From: UBA2421 sp002343075
Lineage (GTDB): Bacteria; Planctomycetota; Phycisphaerae; Tepidisphaerales; Tepidisphaeraceae
Direction: 5' to 3'
DNA: 43,564 nucleotides
NCBI GenBank assembly: GCA_937982565.1
Contig: CALJLN010000016.1
Coordinates: forward strand, 1 to 43,564
The position numbers and the translations under genes are program-made. Shown piece by piece: positions 42,619 through 43,564 of the stretch. The stretch's first letter is position 1; each line of letters begins with the position of its first letter. Under the pieces are notes generated by a model that did not search any database, was not told the origin of the DNA, and saw only the letters and a program-made list of their open reading frames with translations.

Positions 42619-42715
42619 GTATAACGGACCAGCATTGAATGGCCGGCCGGGCGACCGCTCCAAGATTTACAAGGACCGTTCCGCCCGGCCGGTCCAGTGC
42701 AGTGTTGGGTTATTC
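42619..42715 (-). mobile_element. attC-like integron recombination site 1
   Basis: Read on the minus strand, core sites GAATAAC (42715-42709) and GTTATAC (42625-42619) bound a 97-bp imperfect palindrome. The outer cores are complementary but for one base. The arms share CCGGCCGGGCG and its complement CGCCCGGCCGG. The gene's TAA stop falls inside the first core, as is usual for cassettes. The L''/L' pairing is less tidy than in site 2. Confidence 0.7.
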
Positions 42716-43048
42716 CGCTGGCCGAGCCGCCGTGGATTCGTAGGCGGATCGTACGGCAAAACCCAGATCGCCAGCAAGCTCGCGTTGTTCCTCGGCGAAG
42801 GCCAGAAGGTACTCGCCAACAAACTGCGCCGCTGGCCAGTTGTCGTCTCCCATAGCCTGCCCAATGACACGGTGCATCAATTCGTTCAGTGCCTTGAGAC
42901 GTTCAACCATCTCGGGGGGCATCAAATGTTCATCTGACCAAACTGCTCGGCCGGTGATGGTCAGGTTGTGGGCCAATCGAACGTAGAAGCGGTGCCGCCG
43001 TTCGACTGGCCAAGCGTTAATTGCGGATGCTATCTCTCGTAGTTGCAA
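42710..43048 (-). CDS. Cassette-borne hypothetical protein 1
   Basis: About 112 aa of unknown function, lying between two attC-like sites. The open frame extends upstream to 43114, but that part lies inside attC site 2, so the gene must start after 43065; the first suitable codon is the TTG at 43048. It reads EIASAINAWPVERRHRFYVRLAHNLTI and ends with an acidic/polar tail, with a central EEMVERLKALNEL-like helix (MPPEMVERLKALNELMHRVI). It is helical and soluble, with no signal peptide. Cassette proteins of this type are common and mostly uncharacterised. Its TAA stop is part of the attC core. Confidence 0.6.
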   Translation of the reverse strand: MQLREIASAINAWPVERRHRFYVRLAHNLTITGRAVWSDEHLMPPEMVERLKALNELMHRVIGQAMGDDNWPAAQFVGEYLLAFAEEQRELAGDLGFAVRSAYESTAARPAE

Positions 43049-43064
43049 ACGGGTCGCCCCAGCG

Positions 43065-43170
43065 GCATAACGCTGCCGCTCAGTGGCGAGCCGCGTGCGG
43101 GGCAGGACGCACAAGGCTCGATTCGACTTTCAACGCACGCGTGCTCGTCCACTGCAGCGGTGGGTTATCC
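43065..43170 (-). mobile_element. attC-like integron recombination site 2
   Basis: On the minus strand the outer cores are GGATAAC (43170-43164) and GTTATGC (43071-43065). The arms pair along GCTGCAGTGG against the complement of GCTCAGTGG: the first arm carries one extra G, the extrahelical base expected in L'' of attC sites. Beyond it CGAGCACGCGTGCG pairs with CGAGCCGCGTGCG. Length 106 bp. This is the best evidence for an integron. Confidence 0.8.
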
Positions 43171-43174
43171 CTAC

Positions 43175-43504
43175 CTATTCCGGCGAACTGGTCCCCAGCA
43201 GTTCAAATTCGTTCATGGTTGCGACTGCGTACTGACCGTCTACGAGACACAAGATAGCTCCTACCTGCATGTCCCCAACCTCTATGGCCTGAATGAGGAC
43301 CCCCGGAACCTTCGTGCCGTCCTCGGACAGAAGATAAGCGTATTGAGGTACCTCAATGTCCAAGGGAGTTCCGATCGGCGGCGCTGTAGGCCCGCCCGGC
43401 CCAGGAACGAGGAATGCGGCGTGACCAGCGTCGATGTCGTCCTGAGTCGCGAGCCGGTGCCGGAACGAAGGAAATTGTGAAAGTTGTGGCCACATGTTGC
43501 GCAT
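43175..43504 (-). CDS. Cassette-borne hypothetical protein 2
   Basis: A 109-aa protein, starting at ATG 43504 only six bases inside the cassette boundary and ending at TAG 43175, four bases before attC site 2. The N-terminus is MRNMWPQLSQFPSFRHRLAT. The core (FLVPGPGGPTAPPIGTPLD, then EVPQYAYLLSEDGTKVPGVLI, AIEVGDMQVGAILCLVDGQY) suggests a small beta-rich domain. No known family is recognised. A single unclear point is the lack of a ribosome site, common in cassettes, where translation often depends on upstream sequence. Confidence 0.65.
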   Translation of the reverse strand: MRNMWPQLSQFPSFRHRLATQDDIDAGHAAFLVPGPGGPTAPPIGTPLDIEVPQYAYLLSEDGTKVPGVLIQAIEVGDMQVGAILCLVDGQYAVATMNEFELLGTSSPE

Positions 43505-43510
43505 GGGTGG

Positions 43511-43564
43511 GGATAACGAAGAGGACTTTATGCGGAGTGCGCCGAAAGGCCAGCCTTTGCCGAG
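43511..43564 (-). mobile_element. Possible third attC-like site, cut by the window end
   Basis: GGATAAC at 43511-43517 on the plus strand is GTTATCC on the minus strand, the form expected of the R' core that precedes cassette 2. The remaining bases to 43564 would be the L' arm and loop of the site, including the self-complementary AAAGGC, CA, GCCTTT. The partner core lies beyond the window, so this is a candidate only. Confidence 0.4.

Overview
The window looks like chromosomal DNA from a GC-rich planctomycete, probably of the Phycisphaerae/Tepidisphaerales type. This is inferred from gene content, since there is no rRNA or marker tree. Evidence: three large secreted proteins carry the N-terminal LEPRRLLS-type motif of planctomycete extracellular proteins; dockerin-like GDANxDxxVNLDDFT modules and PEP-CTERM tails are present; a prepilin-like protein has an H-x9-DG-type end; an ECF-like sigma factor precedes a Ser/Thr kinase with TPRs. 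No tRNA, rRNA or CRISPR array was seen.

Layout. 1-3360: a leader with a strong hairpin, then a 941-aa secreted beta-helix/Calx-beta/PA14 protein with a dockerin-like module inside PA14, closed by a textbook terminator. 3449-8359: prmC, serA, a DUF433/DUF5615 toxin-antitoxin-like pair, a methyltransferase and an unknown protein. 8519-11889: glycine-zipper protein, SDR, RluA-type pseudouridine synthase, and a nucleotidyltransferase-fold protein that has lost its catalytic acids. 12003-15020: two tandem kelch surface proteins. 15096-20350: HAD phosphatase, SPFH protein, zinc-ribbon membrane protein, metallophosphoesterase, sigma-like factor and VOC protein, mostly in tight same-strand order. 20674-28768: gltB and gltD (NADPH glutamate synthase), split by a HEPN-like/BolA-like pair and a TPR protein. 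28800-34879: cation/proton antiporter, glycosyltransferase, prepilin-like protein and DUF2252 protein. 35061-37827: two related PEP-CTERM proteins. 37763-42399: GlmU-like protein, sigma factor and kinase-TPR protein. 42619 to the end: two small genes, each followed by an attC-like site, which is the edge of an integron cassette array (or an integrase-less cluster) running out of the window.

The most notable observations are: (1) the attC/cassette array beside a planctomycete kinase locus; (2) a 40-bp GC-rich palindromic repeat sitting in the same reading frame inside two unrelated conserved enzymes, a metallophosphoesterase and GltD; (3) an overlapping HEPN-like/BolA-like gene pair interrupting the gltB-gltD locus; (4) a dockerin-like module nested in a PA14 domain; (5) a nucleotidyltransferase pseudoenzyme; (6) a perfect palindromic operator candidate in front of gltB. 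All functional statements come from reading the sequence and from family knowledge; no searches were run.
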